Shown: positions 8,999 through 19,138, counted from the stretch's first letter. The stretch is DNA of 64,000 nucleotides from Aquabacterium sp. (GCA_023266355.1 JAHFQM010000004.1:62001-126000), one strand, 5' to 3'. The notes: generated from the sequence alone by a model not told the origin. Program-made: numbers and translations.

Positions 8999-9891
8999 CC
9001 CGGGCGCTGGCCCGAGGCTTGGGCACCCGCCAGGATCTGCGCGATCTCGGCGTCTTTCACCTGCCACAGGCCATTGATCCAGGCCTGCACTTTCGAGCGG
9101 TCGGCCGGGCGGCCCTCGGCGTTCACCAGCAGGTGCTGGGGGATGGGCTGCTGGCGCACCGTCACCACGATGTCCTCGATGCGGCCGGTCAACAGGTCCG
9201 TGAAGGTGGGCACGCCTTTGGGGTACACGATGGTCACGTCCACCAGGCAATCGAACAGGTCGCCCATGGTCTCCAGCGCCATGCCCACGCCGCCGGTCTT
9301 GGGCTTGAGCAGGTGGGTGTAAGGCGAGTTCTGCTGGTCGTGCTTGCGCTGCGTGAAGCGCGTGCCTTCCATGAAGCTGATCACCGAGGTCGGGATGACC
9401 TTGAACTTCTCGCAGGCCTTGCGCGCGGTCTCCAGGTCCTTCTGGGCCGAGGCGCCGCCGCGGCGCTTCATGAAGGGGAAGTCCAGCGCCCACCAGGCCA
9501 GGCCGATGATGGGCACGTAGATCAGTTCCTGCTTGATGAAGAACTTCAGGAAGGGGATGCGGCCCCGGAACACCTTCTGCAGCACCAGGATGTCCACCCA
9601 GCTCTGGTGGTTGCTGCTGACCAGGTACCAGCCACGCGGGCTGAAGCCCTCCATGCCCGACACCTGCCAGCGGGTGTGGCCCACCGCCGCCATCCACACG
9701 CCATTGACGGCGATCCAGAAGCTGGCCAGCCCATTGAGCACGACATCGGTCACGCGGCGCACCGCCTGGAAGGGCAGCACCAGCTTGAGCAGGGCGAACG
9801 GGATCATCAACGAGAAGATGAGCACCGTGTTGACGGCCAGCACGACGCTGGCCACCGAGGCTTTGACGAACGACACCAGAGAGCTGAACAT
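8983..9891 (-). CDS. Membrane lysophospholipid acyltransferase (PlsC/YihG family)
   Basis: The protein has 302 residues. It has an N-terminal membrane segment (about 10-40: SVVLAVNTVLIFSLMIPFAL), then acyltransferase motif I NHQSWVD (HX4D, about 94-100), motif II around FIKQELIYVPIIG, and motif III EGTR near 173. These are the hallmarks of the 1-acylglycerol-3-phosphate acyltransferase superfamily, and the context VSSNHQSWVDILVLQ is that of the YihG/LCLAT1-like branch. It probably acylates a lysophospholipid at the inner membrane. It is convergent with the preceding gene, and its promoter lies in the 153-bp gap before ppk2. Confidence 0.85.
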   Translation of the reverse strand: MFSSLVSFVKASVASVVLAVNTVLIFSLMIPFALLKLVLPFQAVRRVTDVVLNGLASFWIAVNGVWMAAVGHTRWQVSGMEGFSPRGWYLVSSNHQSWVDILVLQKVFRGRIPFLKFFIKQELIYVPIIGLAWWALDFPFMKRRGGASAQKDLETARKACEKFKVIPTSVISFMEGTRFTQRKHDQQNSPYTHLLKPKTGGVGMALETMGDLFDCLVDVTIVYPKGVPTFTDLLTGRIEDIVVTVRQQPIPQHLLVNAEGRPADRSKVQAWINGLWQVKDAEIAQILAGAQASGQRPGQRVA

Positions 9892-10044
9892 GGGAGAGCC
9901 GGGCCGCCAAGGGCCCTCTGAGAACCAAGATGTCGCGGATTATGCGATGCAACTGCACAGGTGTGCAGCAATTCGCCCGCCTCATCAAAATGACACATTG
10001 CCCGGGCACCATGCCCGTTTTGATCAAGATGCCACCAGACCGCC

Positions 10045-10959
10045 ATGAACTCGCCGCACAACCCGTTGGACGCTGACACCCTGCGCCGCCTGCAGGAAGA
10101 CGTCATCGACAGCTACGACGAAGAGCTGGAGCTGGAAGTCGATGACCGCATCCTCGACGGCCCGGCCGGCCTGAGCGACGAAGCCCGCGAGTCCCGCCGC
10201 GTCTATTTCCGCGAACTGTTCCGCCTGCAAGGCGAGCTGGTCAAGCTGCAGGACTGGGTCGTGCACACCGGCGAGCGCGTGGTCGTGCTCTTCGAAGGCC
10301 GCGATGCCGCCGGCAAGGGCGGCGCCATCAAGCGCATCACCCAGCGCCTGAACCCGCGCGTCTGCCGCGTGGCCGCCCTGCCCGCGCCCAACGACCGCGA
10401 AAAAACCCAGTGGTATTTCCAGCGCTTCGTGAGCCACCTGCCGGCGGCCGGCGAGATCGTGCTGTTCGACCGCAGCTGGTACAACCGCGCTGGCGTCGAG
10501 CGCGTCATGGGCTTTTGCTCCGACGAAGACCTCGAAGAGTTCTTCCGCTCCGTGCCCGAGTTCGAAAAGATGCTGGTGCGCAGCGGCATCCGCGTCATCA
10601 AGTACTGGTTCTCCATCTCCGACGAAGAGCAAAGCGCGCGCTTCCTGGCCCGCATCAACGACCCGCTCAAGCAGTGGAAGCTCAGCCCGATGGACCTGGA
10701 AAGCCGCCGCCGCTGGGAGGACTACACCCGCGCCAAGGAAGTGATGCTGGAGCGCACCCACATCCCCGAGGCGCCCTGGTGGGTGGTGCAGGCCGTGGAC
10801 AAGAAGCGCGCCCGCCTGAACTGCATGCACCACCTGCTCGCACAGTTCGATTACCACGAGGTCGAGCACCAGCCGGTCTACCTGCCCCCGCGCGAGCGCC
10901 ACGAGGACTACATCCGCAACCCGGTGCCGGCCGACATGTTCGTGCCCGACATCTACTGA
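10045..10959 (+). CDS. ppk2: Polyphosphate kinase 2, first paralog
   Basis: The protein has 304 residues. Walker A is FEGRDAAGKGGAIKRI (about 82-97). The conserved block KTQWYFQRFVSHLPAAGEI and the Walker B/lid region LFDRSWYNRAGVERVMGFC (about 140-158) are diagnostic of single-domain PPK2 enzymes, which transfer phosphate between polyphosphate and nucleoside diphosphates or monophosphates. The acidic N-terminal extension (about 15-40, DSYDEELELEVDD) is typical of class I PPK2, which prefers nucleoside diphosphates. A second complete paralog lies at 45905. Subclass assignment is from memory of the family. Confidence 0.92.
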   Translation: MNSPHNPLDADTLRRLQEDVIDSYDEELELEVDDRILDGPAGLSDEARESRRVYFRELFRLQGELVKLQDWVVHTGERVVVLFEGRDAAGKGGAIKRITQRLNPRVCRVAALPAPNDREKTQWYFQRFVSHLPAAGEIVLFDRSWYNRAGVERVMGFCSDEDLEEFFRSVPEFEKMLVRSGIRVIKYWFSISDEEQSARFLARINDPLKQWKLSPMDLESRRRWEDYTRAKEVMLERTHIPEAPWWVVQAVDKKRARLNCMHHLLAQFDYHEVEHQPVYLPPRERHEDYIRNPVPADMFVPDIY

Positions 10960-11011
10960 GCCAGCCCCCACGCCTGACAAGGCCGCCGCCAGACGTTAAC
11001 CTTGGCGGTTT

Positions 11012-12892
11012 GTGGAAAGCCCCCCTGACGTGCTGAGCTGGTTCGAACGACGCATTGACCCCTACCCGCAAGACACCCCTTCGGCACCGCCCAAGGGGTT
11101 TTTTGCCTTCGTGTGGGCCAACACACAAGGCATGCGGCCCTTCCTGCTGGGCATGACCCTGCTGACGGCCAGCATCGGCGCCTTCGAAGCCCTGCTTTTC
11201 AACATGCTGGGCAACATCGTGGACTGGCTCAGCCGCATCCCGCCGGCACAGCTGTGGACGGAGCAACGCACGCACCTGCTGCTGCTCGGTGGCATCTTGC
11301 TGGCCAGCCCGCTGCTGGTGTGGCTGCAGACACTGCTCAAGCACCAGACCATGGCCGGCAACTTCCCCATGCGCCTGCGCTGGAAGTTCCACCGCCTGAT
11401 GCTCAACCAGAGCATGGGCTTCTACCAGGACGAGTTCGCCGGCCGCGTGGCCGCCAAGGTCATGCAGACGGCGCTGGCGGTGCGCGACACCTGCTTCATC
11501 GTCGGCGACATCCTCGTCTTCGTTACCATCTACTTCGTCACCATGACGGCGGTGGTCGGCGGCTTCGACCTGTGGCTGCTGGCACCATTTTTGGGCTGGC
11601 TGCTGCTGTATGGCTGCGCGGTGCGCTGGTTCGTGCCGCGCCTGAGCGCCACCGCCCGCGCCCAGGCCGATGCGCGCTCGCTGATGACGGGCCGCATCAC
11701 CGACGCCTACACCAACATCGCCACGGTCAAGCTGTTCTCGCACGCCAACCGCGAGGCCGGCCACGCGCGCTCGGCCATGCAGGAGTTCATGAAGACGGTG
11801 CACGCGCAGATGCGCCTGGTCAGCGGCTTCGAGGTGGTCAACCACACCCTGAGCATGCTGCTGATCCTGGCCACCACGGGCGTGTCGCTGTGGCTGTGGG
11901 TGCAAGGCCAGGTCGGCATCGGCGCGGTGGCGGCGGCCACGGCCATGGCGCTGCGCCTGAACGGCATCTCGCACTGGATGATGTGGGAGATGGCCGCGCT
12001 GTTCGAGCACATCGGCACGGTGCAGGACGGCATCAACACGCTGTCCAAGCCGCACACGGTGGTGGACAAGCCCGGCGCGCCGGCGCTGCAGGTCGGCCGC
12101 GGTGAGGTGCGCTTCGACCAGGTGCATTTCAGCTACGGCGGCCAGCGCACCGTCATCGACGGCCTGAACCTGCACATCCGCCCCGGCGAAAAAATCGGCC
12201 TGGTGGGCCGCTCCGGCGCGGGCAAGACCACCATCCTCAACCTGCTGCTGCGCTTCTACGACGTCGAATCGGGCCGCGTCCTCATCGACGGGCAGGACAT
12301 CGCCCAGGTGCAGCAAGACAGCGTGCGCGCCCAGGTTGGCATGGTCACGCAGGACACCTCGCTGCTGCACCGCTCTGTGCGCGACAACATCCTCTACGGC
12401 CGACCTGATGCGTCCGACGCCGACATGCACCGCGCCGCCGAGCGCGCCGAGGCCGCCGACTTCATCCAGACGCTGTCCGATGCGCATGGCCGCAAGGCCT
12501 TCGAGGCCCACGTGGGCGAGCGCGGCGTGAAGCTCTCAGGCGGTCAGCGCCAGCGCATCGCCATCGCACGCGTGATGTTGAAAGACGCGCCCATCCTGCT
12601 GCTCGACGAGGCCACCAGCGCGCTCGACTCCGAGGTCGAGGCCGCCATCCAGGCCAGCCTCTACAAGCTGATGGAAGGCAAGACCGTGGTGGCCGTGGCG
12701 CACCGCCTGTCCACCATCGCCGCCATGGACCGCCTCATCGTCATGGACCAGGGCCGCATCGTCGAGGAAGGCGACCACGCATCGCTGCTGGCGCAAGGCG
12801 GGCTGTACGCGCGGCTGTGGTCGCACCAGAGCGGCGGCTTCCTGGTGGAGGACGCCGACGAGGCCCCATCCGCCGTTGCGACGGACGCCTGA
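11012..12892 (+). CDS. ABC exporter, fused permease and ATPase
   Basis: The protein has 626 residues. The N-terminal half has six membrane segments (about 45-330). The C-terminal half is an ATPase with Walker A GRSGAGKTT (about 402-410), signature LSGGQ (about 508), Walker B ILLLDEATSALD (about 528-539) and the H-loop VAVAHRLSTI. This is the homodimeric B-type exporter arrangement; the substrate is unknown. GTG at 11012 gives the longest form, while GTG at 11030 would give a start VLSWFERRIDPYP that also looks natural. A terminator-like hairpin with six T lies inside codons 22-31 (see findings). Confidence 0.88.
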   Translation: MESPPDVLSWFERRIDPYPQDTPSAPPKGFFAFVWANTQGMRPFLLGMTLLTASIGAFEALLFNMLGNIVDWLSRIPPAQLWTEQRTHLLLLGGILLASPLLVWLQTLLKHQTMAGNFPMRLRWKFHRLMLNQSMGFYQDEFAGRVAAKVMQTALAVRDTCFIVGDILVFVTIYFVTMTAVVGGFDLWLLAPFLGWLLLYGCAVRWFVPRLSATARAQADARSLMTGRITDAYTNIATVKLFSHANREAGHARSAMQEFMKTVHAQMRLVSGFEVVNHTLSMLLILATTGVSLWLWVQGQVGIGAVAAATAMALRLNGISHWMMWEMAALFEHIGTVQDGINTLSKPHTVVDKPGAPALQVGRGEVRFDQVHFSYGGQRTVIDGLNLHIRPGEKIGLVGRSGAGKTTILNLLLRFYDVESGRVLIDGQDIAQVQQDSVRAQVGMVTQDTSLLHRSVRDNILYGRPDASDADMHRAAERAEAADFIQTLSDAHGRKAFEAHVGERGVKLSGGQRQRIAIARVMLKDAPILLLDEATSALDSEVEAAIQASLYKLMEGKTVVAVAHRLSTIAAMDRLIVMDQGRIVEEGDHASLLAQGGLYARLWSHQSGGFLVEDADEAPSAVATDA

Positions 12893-12898
12893 CGCACC

Positions 12899-13684
12899 TC
12901 ACCAGGGCAGGTCGGCCCCCGTGTGGTCGATGAGCCGGCCGCTGCGCGCTGGCGTGAGGCCGGCCAGCACGCGCAGCAGGCGTTCCGCGGCCTCGGCAGG
13001 CGGCCTCACCGTCAGGCCCGTGCGGGCAAAAGGCGCGGACAGCGCCGTGTCCACCGTGCCCGGGTGCAGGGCCACGCACACCGCCTGCGGGTGGGTGCGG
13101 GCCAGTTCGATGGCCGCCGTGCGCACCAGTTGGTTGAGCGCCGCCTTGGCCGCGCGGTAGCTGTACCAGCCGCCCAGCTGGTTGTCGCCGATGCTGCCCA
13201 CCTTGGCCGACAGCGTGGCGAACGCCGCGCGCCCCTGGCGGGGCAACAGCGGCAGGAAGTGCTTCATCAACAAGGCCGGGCCGATGGCGTTGACCGCGAA
13301 GGCGTGCGCCATGTGGGCCGCATCCAGTTGACGCCAGGTTTTTTCGGGCGTCCAGCCATCGCCATGCAACCAGCCGGTGGCGTCGATCACCAAGCGCACG
13401 GGCTGACCTGCGGCCTCGGACTGCCCGCGCACCCATGACGCGGCCTGGGCGATGCTGGCCTCGTCGAGCAGGTCCAGCGCCGGGTCGCTGCGTCGGCCCA
13501 GACACAACACCTGCTCAGCACCCCGAGGCGCCAGCGCCGCCAGGGCGTCGCTCAGCCCTGCCCCCAAGCCGCCCGAGGCACCGACCACCACGGCCAGGCC
13601 ATCGGCCCACCAGGCGGGGTGCCCCGCGACGGCTGTGGATGCTGCGCCTGACAAGCCTGAACCGCTCACGGACGAGGCACTCAC
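12899..13684 (-). CDS. SDR family NAD(P)-dependent oxidoreductase
   Basis: The protein has 261 residues. The cofactor-binding glycine motif is VVVGASGGLGAGL (about 29-41) and the catalytic YxxxK is YSYRAAK (about 172), preceded by the serine-bearing strand ATLSAKVGSI. The context resembles the C-factor/csgA-type SDR subgroup. The frame is open far upstream, but the natural start is the GTG at 13684-13682, which overlaps the stop of the MerR gene by four bases (GTGA), so the two are translationally coupled. The substrate is unknown; the coupling suggests the enzyme belongs to the same response as the regulator. Confidence 0.85.
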   Translation of the reverse strand: MSASSVSGSGLSGAASTAVAGHPAWWADGLAVVVGASGGLGAGLSDALAALAPRGAEQVLCLGRRSDPALDLLDEASIAQAASWVRGQSEAAGQPVRLVIDATGWLHGDGWTPEKTWRQLDAAHMAHAFAVNAIGPALLMKHFLPLLPRQGRAAFATLSAKVGSIGDNQLGGWYSYRAAKAALNQLVRTAAIELARTHPQAVCVALHPGTVDTALSAPFARTGLTVRPPAEAAERLLRVLAGLTPARSGRLIDHTGADLPW

Positions 13685-14718
13685 GCCGCCACCTTGCGCC
13701 CCGGCACCGCCACGCCCTCGGCCTGCGCCACCGTCGCCAGGGCCTCCTCCATCAGCGCACGGGCATGGCCGGCCACGCGGTACAGGTAAGCGTGCAAGGC
13801 CACATCGGCCGGCTGGCGGCTCTCGCAATCGGCGCTGTAGGCCTCGAACTGGCCCAGCATCGTGATCAGTTCGGCCATGTGCTTGGGACACTCGCACGCC
13901 ACCTTGGGCATGGCCGCGATCAAGCCGACGAGGTCAGTGGTGTCGAAGCGCGGCGCCGGCGCCGGGTCGGGCAAGTTGAGCAGCGCCTGGCTGACGCTGC
14001 GCCAGCCGCGCACCGTTTCCAGCACGGTCTGGCGGAACTCGTCGGGCGCCAGGGGCGATCGGCGCAACACGGCGGCGCGGGCACGCAAGGCTTCCTGCAC
14101 CTGGGTGTTGGCGAAACCGTAGATGACGATCATCTGGCGCGCGCCCACGGTGCGCACCATGCGACTGAGCCAGTCCACCGACTCCATGTGCACAGCCCCC
14201 AGATCGGCCAGCACCATGTCGGCCTGCACCTGCTGGAGCGCCAACTCGGAGGCGGCGCTGTCGTCCACGCTGCCTACCACCTGCAAGCCCTCGATGCCCC
14301 GCAGCGCATCGCCCCAGCGCGCCGCGGCCCCCGTGCCCACCAGCAGCAAGCGCACAGACGCCGAGCCCGAAGCGCTGCTGGCACGGGCCGGTGCGCCCGC
14401 GGGCAAAGGGGCGCCGCGCGCCAGCACCGACTCGGTCTGCTCGGCTTCGTTGACCAGGTCCTGCAAGCGGGCCGTCTCGACGCGCGCCAGCATGCCGATG
14501 GCGTGGCCTTTGTTCACCAGTTGCTTGATCAGCACCAAGCGGCGCACATCCTGGCTGGAATACAGTCGGTGGCCAGAGGGCGCCTGGGTGGGGCCCACGA
14601 CGTTGTAGCGTCGCTCCCACACACGCAAAGTGGCCACAGGAATGTTTACCATGCGTGCAGCCGCACTGCTTCGGTAGCGCGGCATCCCGGCATCGACCGG
14701 CTCGGTTGAATCAGACAT
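13681..14718 (-). CDS. MerR-family transcriptional regulator with C-terminal sensory domain
   Basis: The protein has 345 residues. The MerR winged helix is at about 14-80 (MVNIPVATLRVWERRYNVV, then SGHRLYSSQDVRRL). The middle part, about 125-245, has an alternating strand/helix pattern (VRLLLVGTGAAARWGDAL, ADMVLADLGAVHM) like the B12-binding-type fold of CarH/LitR relatives, but the cobalamin-ligating DxHxxG is absent. The last third has ACECPKHMAEL, a Cys/His-rich motif. It is coupled by GTGA overlap to the SDR gene and diverges from the HiPIP gene. A perfect dyad lies 21 bp upstream of its start, so autoregulation is likely by inference. Confidence 0.82.
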   Translation of the reverse strand: MSDSTEPVDAGMPRYRSSAAARMVNIPVATLRVWERRYNVVGPTQAPSGHRLYSSQDVRRLVLIKQLVNKGHAIGMLARVETARLQDLVNEAEQTESVLARGAPLPAGAPARASSASGSASVRLLLVGTGAAARWGDALRGIEGLQVVGSVDDSAASELALQQVQADMVLADLGAVHMESVDWLSRMVRTVGARQMIVIYGFANTQVQEALRARAAVLRRSPLAPDEFRQTVLETVRGWRSVSQALLNLPDPAPAPRFDTTDLVGLIAAMPKVACECPKHMAELITMLGQFEAYSADCESRQPADVALHAYLYRVAGHARALMEEALATVAQAEGVAVPGRKVAA

Positions 14719-14738
14719 GACGCAGATCTTTCACTTCT

Positions 14739-14759
14739 TTGAACCCGGATTGAGTTCAA
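14739..14759. promoter_or_regulatory. Dyad TTGAAC-N9-GTTCAA, candidate MerR operator
   Basis: A perfect six-base inverted repeat with a nine-base spacer lies in the 140-bp divergent region between the MerR gene and the HiPIP gene. Position and symmetry fit an operator for the dimeric MerR-type regulator encoded next to it. This is inference from location; no footprint is available. Confidence 0.45.
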
Positions 14760-14858
14760 TGAAGCGATTCTGAAGCCTGGTGTTTTGTTTTGAATCAACT
14801 GAAAATGCGTCAATCCAAGGTCAAACCCCTCTGCAACCCCCACTCACCGGAGCTTTCC

Positions 14859-15164
14859 ATGACCAGCCGTCGCCAGTTCATCATGACCCTCGTCCCCGCT
14901 GCCGCAGCCCTCGGCGCCGCCACTTCGGTGCGCGCCGCCGATGCCGCCAAGGTGGATGAGAAAGACCCTGCCGCCACCGGCCTGGGTTACAAGCACGACG
15001 CCACCAAGGTCGATGCCAAGAAGTACCCCACCTACAAAGCCGGCAGCACCTGCGGCAACTGCCAGTTCTACCAAGGCAAGGATGCCTGGGGCGTGTGCCC
15101 GCTGCTGGGCGGCAAGCAAGTGAATGGCAAGGGCTGGTGCTCGGCCTGGGCCAAGAAAGCCTGA
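14859..15164 (+). CDS. High-potential iron-sulfur protein (HiPIP)
   Basis: The protein has 101 residues. The N-terminus MTSRRQFIMTLVPAAAALG is a Tat signal peptide ending near the AxA before ADAAK, so the protein folds in the cytoplasm with its cluster and is exported to the periplasm. The mature domain has the four cysteines of a HiPIP 4Fe-4S cluster: STCGNCQFY, GVCPLL and GWCSAW, plus the conserved Tyr of GYKHDATKVD. HiPIPs carry electrons between the bc1 complex and terminal oxidases or photosynthetic centres. GGAG lies eight bases before the ATG. It is monocistronic, with a bidirectional terminator behind it. Confidence 0.93.
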   Translation: MTSRRQFIMTLVPAAAALGAATSVRAADAAKVDEKDPAATGLGYKHDATKVDAKKYPTYKAGSTCGNCQFYQGKDAWGVCPLLGGKQVNGKGWCSAWAKKA

Positions 15165-15216
15165 TCGCCAGAACCAGCCCCTGACGCAGGGCCTTCACAG
15201 GTCTGCGTCAGATGCC

Positions 15217-15253
15217 AAAAAGCCCGTCCGGCGCAAACCGGGACGGGCTTTTT
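15217..15253. terminator. Bidirectional intrinsic terminator
   Basis: A long perfect stem (15217-15229 with 15241-15253, core AAAAAGCCCGTCC) has a tract of A on the left and of T on the right. It lies between the convergent HiPIP and Tim44-domain genes and can serve both. Confidence 0.88.
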
Positions 15254-15278
15254 CATGGGTGTTGCGCGAGACTGGGAC

Positions 15279-16286
15279 TCAGGACTGCGCGGGCGTGATG
15301 CCTGCAATCGCCCAGTCGCGGCTGTCGTCCAGCGGCTTGACCAGGTGCCACAGCTCATCGAAGGGCTGCGCGCCCTGGTCGACGGCTTCGCGGATCAGGC
15401 CATGGAAGCGCACGGAAACGACCCACTGGCCCTGTTCCTGGGCGGTGTCCACCACCTCGGCGTCCAGTTGCATCACATCGGTCTGCTGCTTGGCCGTGCC
15501 GCGCTCTTGGAGGTCCAGGCGCAGGGAAGCGAACAGCTCCGGCGTGGTGAACTTGCGCAGGTCGTCGAGGTTGGCTTCGTCGTTGGCGGCCTGCATGCGG
15601 ATGAAGATCATCTTGGCGATGCGGGTGAAGCCGGCGGCGTCAAAGCCTGCCGGTGCGGCGGCAGCCGACGCTGCAGCGCCGCCCACCGAGGCAGCAGGGC
15701 TGACGCCCATGCCACCAGCGGCAAAGCTGTCACGTGCCATGGGTGCCTGCGGGGCCACCGGCTCGGGTGCACCCTGAGGGAAAGGCGCGCCGGCGCCGGC
15801 CAGTTGCGGGCCGTTGGCCGATGCCGCGGCACCGCCACGCATGCGGCGCATGAGCCAGCCGATGGCCACCATCGCGACCACGGCCAGCAGGGCCATCATC
15901 ATGAAGTTGCCAAGCGCTTCACCGAAGCCGAAGTGGCTGGCGAGGGCGGCCAGGCCCAGGCCAGCGGCCAGGCCAGCGATCGGGCCCATCCACGAGCGCT
16001 TGGCCGGCTGGGCAGCGGCCGGTGCAGCCGCATTGGCGGGCGCAGCCTGGTTGGGGCGGGCGGCGGCATTGTTGGTGGCGTTGTTGCTCGCATTGTTGGG
16101 CGAGGCCGGCGGCGAGGTGTCGGCCTGCTTGGCCGGCATCTGGCGCTGCATGCCCGAGGCACGGCCGCTGCCCAGGCGCTTGGCCTCGGCGTCCATCGGC
16201 GCCACGGCCACAGCCGCGAAGGCCACGGCAAGCATCAGGGTCATCAATTTGGACGCCAGTCCTTGGCGCATCGAAATTCGTCGCAT
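15279..16286 (-). CDS. Tim44-domain membrane protein
   Basis: The protein has 335 residues. A signal/anchor (about 10-33, [20 protein letters not shown]) is followed by an Asn/Ala-rich low-complexity linker, two further hydrophobic segments ([19 protein letters not shown], and [19 protein letters not shown] followed by RRMRGG), then a C-terminal Tim44-like domain (about 185-330) with [19 protein letters not shown] and [20 protein letters not shown]. This is the common bacterial layout of Tim44-domain proteins of unknown function, with homology to the mitochondrial import motor subunit and MRPL45. The open frame extends to 16475; the start chosen here, MRRISMRQG, immediately precedes the anchor. 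Confidence 0.82.
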   Translation of the reverse strand: MRRISMRQGLASKLMTLMLAVAFAAVAVAPMDAEAKRLGSGRASGMQRQMPAKQADTSPPASPNNASNNATNNAAARPNQAAPANAAAPAAAQPAKRSWMGPIAGLAAGLGLAALASHFGFGEALGNFMMMALLAVVAMVAIGWLMRRMRGGAAASANGPQLAGAGAPFPQGAPEPVAPQAPMARDSFAAGGMGVSPAASVGGAAASAAAAPAGFDAAGFTRIAKMIFIRMQAANDEANLDDLRKFTTPELFASLRLDLQERGTAKQQTDVMQLDAEVVDTAQEQGQWVVSVRFHGLIREAVDQGAQPFDELWHLVKPLDDSRDWAIAGITPAQS

Positions 16287-16513
16287 GTTCAAAGCCCGAA
16301 GGCGTGGATGAAACAGGCCCCCATTGTGCGCAATTTGCGCGACGTGCGGGCAGCTGTCGCCAAGACGGCCTCGCATCCCAGGCGCAGAAGGCATGCACCT
16401 CGGGCCCAGACCGGCAAAACCCCACCCGCCCAGGGGCCTCTGACGCCACCCCAAGCATCGCCCAACAAGCGACAATGCCGGGTTGTCTGCCGACGCCTCG
16501 CTGCGTCACCCCC

Positions 16514-19138
16514 ATGTCCGAACTGACCGTCACCCTGCCTGGCCAAGCGCCCGCCCCTGCCGCCAAGCCCCTGAGCAGCTACAAGCCCTTCTGGGCCAAG
16601 CGCTTCGGCCCGGCGCCCTTCCTGCCCACCACGCGCGCCGAGATGGACGCCCTGGGCTGGGACAGCTGCGACATCGTCATCGTCTCGGGCGACGCCTACG
16701 TGGACCACCCCAGCTTCGGCATGGCCGTGATCGGGCGCATGCTGGAGAACCAGGGCTTCCGCGTGGGCATCATCGCCCAGCCCGACTGGCTGAGCGCCGA
16801 GCCCTTCAAGGCGCTGGGCAAGCCCAACCTGTTCTGGGGCGTCACGGCCGGCAACATGGACTCCATGATCAACCGGTACACGGCCGACCGCAAACTGCGC
16901 AGCGACGATGCCTACACGCCGGGCGGCAACGGCGGCCAACGCCCCGACCGCGCGGCCACCGTCTACTCGCAGCGCTGCCGCGAGGCCTTCCCGGGCGTGC
17001 CCGTGGTGCTGGGCGGCATCGAGGGCTCGCTGCGCCGCATCGCGCACTACGATTACTGGTCGGACAAGGTGCGCCGCAGCGTGCTGATGGACAGCAAGGC
17101 CGACCTGCTGCTGTACGGCAATGCCGAACGCGCCATCATCGAGGTCGCGCACCGCCTGGCCGCGCGCGAGCCCGTCGAGGCCATCACCGACGTGCGCGGC
17201 ACCGCCTTCATCCGCCGCCGCAACGACCCGACGGCGCAAGGCTGGTTCGAGCTGGACTCCACCGACGTGGACCGTCCCGGCCGCATCGACCAGCACATCA
17301 ACCCCTACATGGGCATGGCCCAGGCTGCCGCCGAGCAGGGCCAGAGCTGCGCGCTGGAAGACGCTGGCGCCTTCGACCCGGTGAAAGACCCGGTCGGCAA
17401 GGGCGTGCAAGTCCAGCCCATCCGCCTGGACATCCGCAGCGCGGTGACAGACAAGGTGATGGTGCCGGCACAGGCTGAGTCTCCGGCCCAAGCGCCAACG
17501 CCGGGCCACGCGCACGCCCACGACGACGAAGCCGACGAGCTCGAAGCGCCGGCGGAACGCACGGACGCCTCGGCACCGGGCACCCGCACCGGCAAGATCG
17601 TCATGCCCCCGCGCGAGCGCACCGTCATCCGCCTGCCCGCCTACGAGGCCCTCAAGGACGACCCGGTGCGCTACGCCCACGCCAACCGCGTGCTGCACCT
17701 CGAAACCAACCCCGGCAACGCCCGGGCGCTCGTGCAACGCCACGGAGAAGGCCCCGGCGCCCGCGACGTCTGGATCAACCCGCCGCCCATCCCGCTGACC
17801 ACGCCCGAGATGGACCTGGTCTTCGACCTGCCCTACGCACGCGCCCCGCACCCGAGCTACGGCGACGCGGTCATCCCGGCATGGGACATGATCCGCTTCA
17901 GCATCAACATCATGCGTGGCTGCTTCGGCGGCTGCACCTTCTGCTCCATCACCGAGCACGAAGGCCGCATCATCCAGAGCCGCTCCGAGGCCTCGGTGCT
18001 GCGCGAGATCGAGACCATCCGCGACAAGGTCAAGGGCTTCACCGGCGTCATCTCCGACCTGGGTGGCCCCACGGCCAACATGTACCGCATCGGCTGCAAG
18101 TCGCCCGTCATCGAGGCGGCATGTCGCAAGCCCTCGTGCGTGTACCCGGACATCTGCCCCAACCTCAACACCGACCACGGCCCGCTGGTGCGCATGTACC
18201 GCCGCGCGCGCGCCCTGCCCGGCATCAAGAAGATTTTGATCGGCTCCGGCCTGCGCTATGACCTGGCCGTGCGTTCGCCCGAGTACATCAAGGAGCTGGT
18301 GACCCACCACGTGGGCGGCTACCTGAAGATCGCGCCCGAGCACACCGAACAAGGCCCGCTGTCGAAGATGATGAAGCCCGGCATGGGCGCCTACGACCGC
18401 TTCAAGGAGCTGTTCGAAAAGTACAGCGCCGAGGCCGGCAAGAAGCAGTACCTCATCCCCTACTTCATCGCGGCCCACCCGGGCACGACCGACGAAGACA
18501 TGATGAACTTGGCGATCTGGCTCAAGCGCAACGGCTTCAAGGCCGACCAGGTGCAGACCTTCTACCCCAGCCCCATGGCCACGGCCACGGCCATGTACCA
18601 CTCCGGCATGAACACGCTCAAGGGCATCAGCCGGGACGCGCGCAAGGGCGAGCGCGTAGACATCGTCAAGGGCGAGAAGCGCCGCCGCCTGCACAAGGCC
18701 TTCCTGCGCTACCACGACCCCAACAACTGGCCCCTGCTGCGCGAGGCGCTGATGGCCATGGGCCGCCGCGACCTGATCGGCAATGGCCCCAACCACCTGA
18801 TCCCGACCTACCAGCCCGTCACCGACGGCACCTACGAAAGCGCGCGCCGCAAGAACTCGACCCAGGCCGGCACCAAGACCTCGGTGGTGACCGTGGGACG
18901 CGTGCAGCGCAACGATGGCGCAGGAGGCACCGCCACGCCCGACCCGCGCAAGGCATCGGCCCGCCGAGGCGCCACCGCGCCGGACACCGAACGCGACCCG
19001 CGCGACCTGCCCAAGCTCTCAGGCAAGCCGCGTCAGCCTGCGCGCGGGCAGATCCTGACGCAGCACACCGGCCTGCCGCCGCGTGCCACCGGCGCCCGCA
19101 AGCCTGCGGGCAAGACCGCGGTCAAAAAACCGCGCTGA
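16514..19138 (+). CDS. YgiQ family radical SAM protein
   Basis: The protein has 874 residues. The N-terminal YgiQ region (about 15-330) has [20 protein letters not shown] and the B12-binding-like strand pattern; the radical SAM motif CxxxCxxC is in [17 protein letters not shown] at about 473-489. The C-terminal DUF3362-type part includes [19 protein letters not shown] and [14 protein letters not shown] [19 protein letters not shown]. Length is somewhat above the usual 720-780 because of a Pro/His/Glu-rich insert at about 315-370 ([15 protein letters not shown]) and a basic Ala/Arg/Lys tail. The reaction is not known for the family. The upstream in-frame sequence is intergenic, and the start at 16514 precedes the conserved N-terminus. 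Confidence 0.9.
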   Translation: MSELTVTLPGQAPAPAAKPLSSYKPFWAKRFGPAPFLPTTRAEMDALGWDSCDIVIVSGDAYVDHPSFGMAVIGRMLENQGFRVGIIAQPDWLSAEPFKALGKPNLFWGVTAGNMDSMINRYTADRKLRSDDAYTPGGNGGQRPDRAATVYSQRCREAFPGVPVVLGGIEGSLRRIAHYDYWSDKVRRSVLMDSKADLLLYGNAERAIIEVAHRLAAREPVEAITDVRGTAFIRRRNDPTAQGWFELDSTDVDRPGRIDQHINPYMGMAQAAAEQGQSCALEDAGAFDPVKDPVGKGVQVQPIRLDIRSAVTDKVMVPAQAESPAQAPTPGHAHAHDDEADELEAPAERTDASAPGTRTGKIVMPPRERTVIRLPAYEALKDDPVRYAHANRVLHLETNPGNARALVQRHGEGPGARDVWINPPPIPLTTPEMDLVFDLPYARAPHPSYGDAVIPAWDMIRFSINIMRGCFGGCTFCSITEHEGRIIQSRSEASVLREIETIRDKVKGFTGVISDLGGPTANMYRIGCKSPVIEAACRKPSCVYPDICPNLNTDHGPLVRMYRRARALPGIKKILIGSGLRYDLAVRSPEYIKELVTHHVGGYLKIAPEHTEQGPLSKMMKPGMGAYDRFKELFEKYSAEAGKKQYLIPYFIAAHPGTTDEDMMNLAIWLKRNGFKADQVQTFYPSPMATATAMYHSGMNTLKGISRDARKGERVDIVKGEKRRRLHKAFLRYHDPNNWPLLREALMAMGRRDLIGNGPNHLIPTYQPVTDGTYESARRKNSTQAGTKTSVVTVGRVQRNDGAGGTATPDPRKASARRGATAPDTERDPRDLPKLSGKPRQPARGQILTQHTGLPPRATGARKPAGKTAVKKPR

